A stretch of DNA of 27,592 nt from PALSA-505 sp036496025 (GTDB lineage Bacteria; Actinomycetota; Actinomycetes; Streptosporangiales; Streptosporangiaceae): assembly GCA_036496025.1 (NCBI GenBank), contig DASXLW010000197.1, positions 1 to 27,592 on the forward strand, in the 5' to 3' direction. Below the pieces are notes generated by a model. That model did not search any database. It worked only from the letters and a program-made list of their open reading frames with translations, and was not told the DNA's origin. Below, piece after piece: positions 25,850 through 27,592 of the stretch. The position numbers and the translations under genes were made by a program. Every line of letters starts with the position of its first letter. The stretch's first letter is position 1.

Positions 25850-27592
25850 ATGGTTCAAGCAGGTCGAGGCGGCGGGTACTGGCGGTCCGTCACGGACCTG
25901 CCAAAGCGGACGCCCCTGCGCATCAAGCTGATCACGGCGTTGCTCACGCTCGTCGCGATAGCGCTCGCCGTGATCAGTGTGGCGGGCATCGCCATATTGC
26001 GGAACGATCTGCTCGGGCCGCCCGACGACCAGCTGACCGCTAGCGCCAACTCGGCCACCGTAGCGGTCGGCAAATACCTCGCCATCGGGACTCAGGGCGC
26101 CCAGCCAGGAGTGGCACTGGACTGGATCTCAGCTGGCAAGATCCACCAGGTGATTCAGCCGACGACGGGGACCTTCGGGTCGGGCGGCTTCGGGCCGAAC
26201 GGACTTATGCCAACCCGGCCCATGCCCGGCCCCGAACTGCCGACGAGCTCCAGCTGGCTCGCGGCCCACGGTGGCGGCATCGTTACGGTCCACGCGCAGA
26301 TGGGCGGCGGGCGCTGGCGCGTGCTACTGCAATCGGCCCAGTTCAACACGTCTTCTGGCACGGTGAGCGGCACGATCGCGCTAGCTGTGGACGTCACTGG
26401 CGTCTACACGACTATCGGCCAGCTCGCCGCCATCGACGTCGTCGTCAGCGTCATTCTGCTGCTCGGCCTGCTCGTGATCGGCGTCGCTGTCGTGCGCCGC
26501 AGCTTGCGGCCGCTGACTGACATCGAGAAGACCGCGGGCGCTATCGCGGCCGGTGATCTCAGCCGACGCGTGCCCGAGCGTGATCCGCGGACCGAGGTAG
26601 GCCGGCTCGGCCGGTCGCTCAACGCCATGCTCAGCCAGATCGAGTCGGCATTCCGTTCACGGGCAAGGTCGGAGGAGGCGGCGCGGCGCTCTGAGGAAAA
26701 GATGCGCCAGTTCGTCGCTGACGCCAGCCACGAGTTGCGGACTCCACTGACGGCGATCCGCGGGTTCGCCGAGTATTACCGCCAGCGTGGCGGGATCGAT
26801 ATCGGCAGCAACGGGGCAGGCGAGCTAGCGCCGGCCGACCTCGACCGGATCATGCGCCGCGTCGAGCAAGAGGCGTCCCGGATGGGCATCCTGGTGGAGG
26901 ACATGCTGCTGCTGGCCAGGCTTGATCAGCAGCGGCCGCTCGAGGCCCGGCCGGTCGACTTGCTCTCCCTCGCCGCTGATGCCGTGCACGATGCGCGCGT
27001 CGTCGCCCCGAACCGCAGCATCAACCTGACCGTCGGATCTGGCGCCGCGCTGCTCGTCATCGGTGACGAGGTCCGGCTCCGGCAGGTCATCGGCAACCTG
27101 ATGAGCAACGCGCTGTCGCACACGCCTGACGGCACTCCCATCGACGTACTGATCAGGTCCGGCAACCTAAACGAGGCGCCAGTCGCGATCGCACCGCCGC
27201 CACCGCCTGCACTCCCGTCCCCGGATGCCGCCGGCGGCCCGGCGGAGCCGGATCAATTCAGCCTCCGGGCTGCGGCGGCCGGCGACACGCTAGATACCGA
27301 CGACGCCGCGGTCACCGACGACACCGCGGTCACTGGCGATACAGCGGTCGCCGGCGACGCAGCGGTCGCCGGCGACGCAGCGGTCACCGGCGACGAGATC
27401 GCGGCCGAGCCCGCCGAGGTTGCTGACGCCTGGTCAGCAGGCACCGCCGACAAAGTCACCAGTCAGCCGGCCGCGGTACTGGAAGTCATCGATCACGGGC
27501 CCGGCCTGACGCGCGAGCAGGCCGCGCATGTCTTCGAGCGCTTTTACCGGGCCGACCAGGCCAGGACCTCTGGCGGGACCGGCCTCGGCCTG
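25850..27592 (+). CDS. Sensor histidine kinase of the OmpR-type system, 3'-truncated by the window
   Basis: 581 residues are present and the frame is open at the window end. Order: TM1 (about 25-50), an extracytoplasmic sensor region of about 140 residues rich in Gly/Pro/Met (51-193), TM2 (194-216), HAMP (217-269), HisKA with His294 (FVADASHELRTPLTAIRGF), and the ATPase domain with the N box around Asn420 (LRQVIGNLMSNALSHTPDG), G1 Asp548 (VIDHGPGL), F box FERFY (562-566) and G2 GGTGLGL at the very end. Only the last strands and C-terminus are missing. The ATPase domain is split by an insert of about 100 residues (438-541) that holds six-residue repeats. Codons with A/T third bases (CTA, ATA, GAT, ACT, TCT) are visibly more frequent than in the adjacent regulator. 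No strong ribosome site precedes ATG 25850, so it probably depends on coupling to the regulator. Confidence 0.93.
   Translation, partial: MVQAGRGGGYWRSVTDLPKRTPLRIKLITALLTLVAIALAVISVAGIAILRNDLLGPPDDQLTASANSATVAVGKYLAIGTQGAQPGVALDWISAGKIHQVIQPTTGTFGSGGFGPNGLMPTRPMPGPELPTSSSWLAAHGGGIVTVHAQMGGGRWRVLLQSAQFNTSSGTVSGTIALAVDVTGVYTTIGQLAAIDVVVSVILLLGLLVIGVAVVRRSLRPLTDIEKTAGAIAAGDLSRRVPERDPRTEVGRLGRSLNAMLSQIESAFRSRARSEEAARRSEEKMRQFVADASHELRTPLTAIRGFAEYYRQRGGIDIGSNGAGELAPADLDRIMRRVEQEASRMGILVEDMLLLARLDQQRPLEARPVDLLSLAADAVHDARVVAPNRSINLTVGSGAALLVIGDEVRLRQVIGNLMSNALSHTPDGTPIDVLIRSGNLNEAPVAIAPPPPPALPSPDAAGGPAEPDQFSLRAAAAGDTLDTDDAAVTDDTAVTGDTAVAGDAAVAGDAAVTGDEIAAEPAEVADAWSAGTADKVTSQPAAVLEVIDHGPGLTREQAAHVFERFYRADQARTSGGTGLGL
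27302..27391 (+). repeat. Five 18-bp tandem repeats inside the kinase gene
   Basis: Five in-frame 18-bp units (27302-27319, 27320-27337, 27338-27355, 27356-27373, 27374-27391) encode D-x-A-V-(T/A)-(D/G), reading DAAVTD, DTAVTG, DTAVAG, DAAVAG and DAAVTG. The last two units differ at only one base. Such near-identical units can change copy number by slippage without breaking the frame. Confidence 0.85.

Noticed and set aside
27302..27391. Tandem repeats considered as a CRISPR-like or VNTR element outside coding
   Set aside because: Units are 18 bp without spacers, stay in frame and lie between intact kinase motifs, so they are a coding repeat.
1..27592. Search for tRNA, rRNA, transposase, integrase, phage, toxin-antitoxin and CRISPR features
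   Set aside because: No TTCGA-loop tRNA pattern, no recombinase or transposase motifs, and no spacer-repeat array were found by reading both strands.

Overview
The window is 27.6 kb of very GC-rich DNA. Third codon positions are almost all G or C, and there are many GTG starts and ATGA/GTGA stop-start overlaps. DUF5709, F420-type luciferase-like oxidoreductase, DUF1023 hydrolase, LytR-CpsA-Psr and DesK/NarL-type genes all point to a chromosomal segment of a filamentous actinobacterium (Streptomyces/Streptosporangiales-like). I cannot name the genus from the sequence. I see no rRNA, tRNA, CRISPR array, transposase, integrase or phage gene. The window looks like ordinary accessory chromosome rather than an island, and I did not find one obvious new multi-gene system. 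The less ordinary content is in regulatory DNA, gene boundaries and three unusual protein segments.

Layout. 1-2550 (minus): a three-gene run of secreted DUF1023 hydrolase, membrane acyltransferase-3, and the start of a protein with nine-residue Asp-rich repeats that leaves the window. 2794-5512 (plus): DesK-type kinase, NarL-type regulator and CPBP intramembrane protease in one tight operon. 5595-6146: YceI protein. 6431-8929: large NTPase/TPR/LuxR regulator whose real start seems to be non-canonical. 8976-9842 (minus): nitrilase-superfamily amidohydrolase, divergent from 10037-10822 (SDR), 10954-11922 (double-SIS sugar isomerase-like protein) and 12002-12787 (class I glutamine amidotransferase-like protein). 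14602-12861 (minus): intradiol ring-cleavage dioxygenase translationally coupled to an LLM flavin oxidoreductase, a likely aromatic-degradation pair. 14725-15909: secreted TIGR03118 beta-propeller-like protein, convergent with a SAM methyltransferase (16732-15893). 16868-17299: DUF5709. 17417-20601: NhaA antiporter fused to a DsbA-like thioredoxin domain, coupled to an MFS exporter. 21993-20566 (minus) and 22042-23250: MocR regulator divergent from its probable target, an MFS transporter. 23437-24657: LytR-CpsA-Psr cell-wall ligase. 24758-24991: HTH-only LuxR protein. 25113-27592: OmpR-type regulator and its sensor kinase, which is cut by the window end.

How genes work together. Two complete or near-complete two-component systems (NarL-type and OmpR-type) each have operator-like repeats just upstream. 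The MocR/MFS pair shares a 48-bp intergenic region with two TTGGAA repeats exactly 21 bp apart. Five gene junctions overlap by 4 bp: 1618-1621, 4050-4053, 13730-13733 and 19303-19306 between adjacent genes, plus the near-overlap at 261-268. This indicates coupled translation. At least six genes have a TAnnnT-like -10 hexamer only 6-8 nt before the start codon and no Shine-Dalgarno, as expected for leaderless mRNAs. Strong GC hairpins without U-tracts mark most transcript ends. One of them lies inside the coding sequence of the opposing methyltransferase gene.
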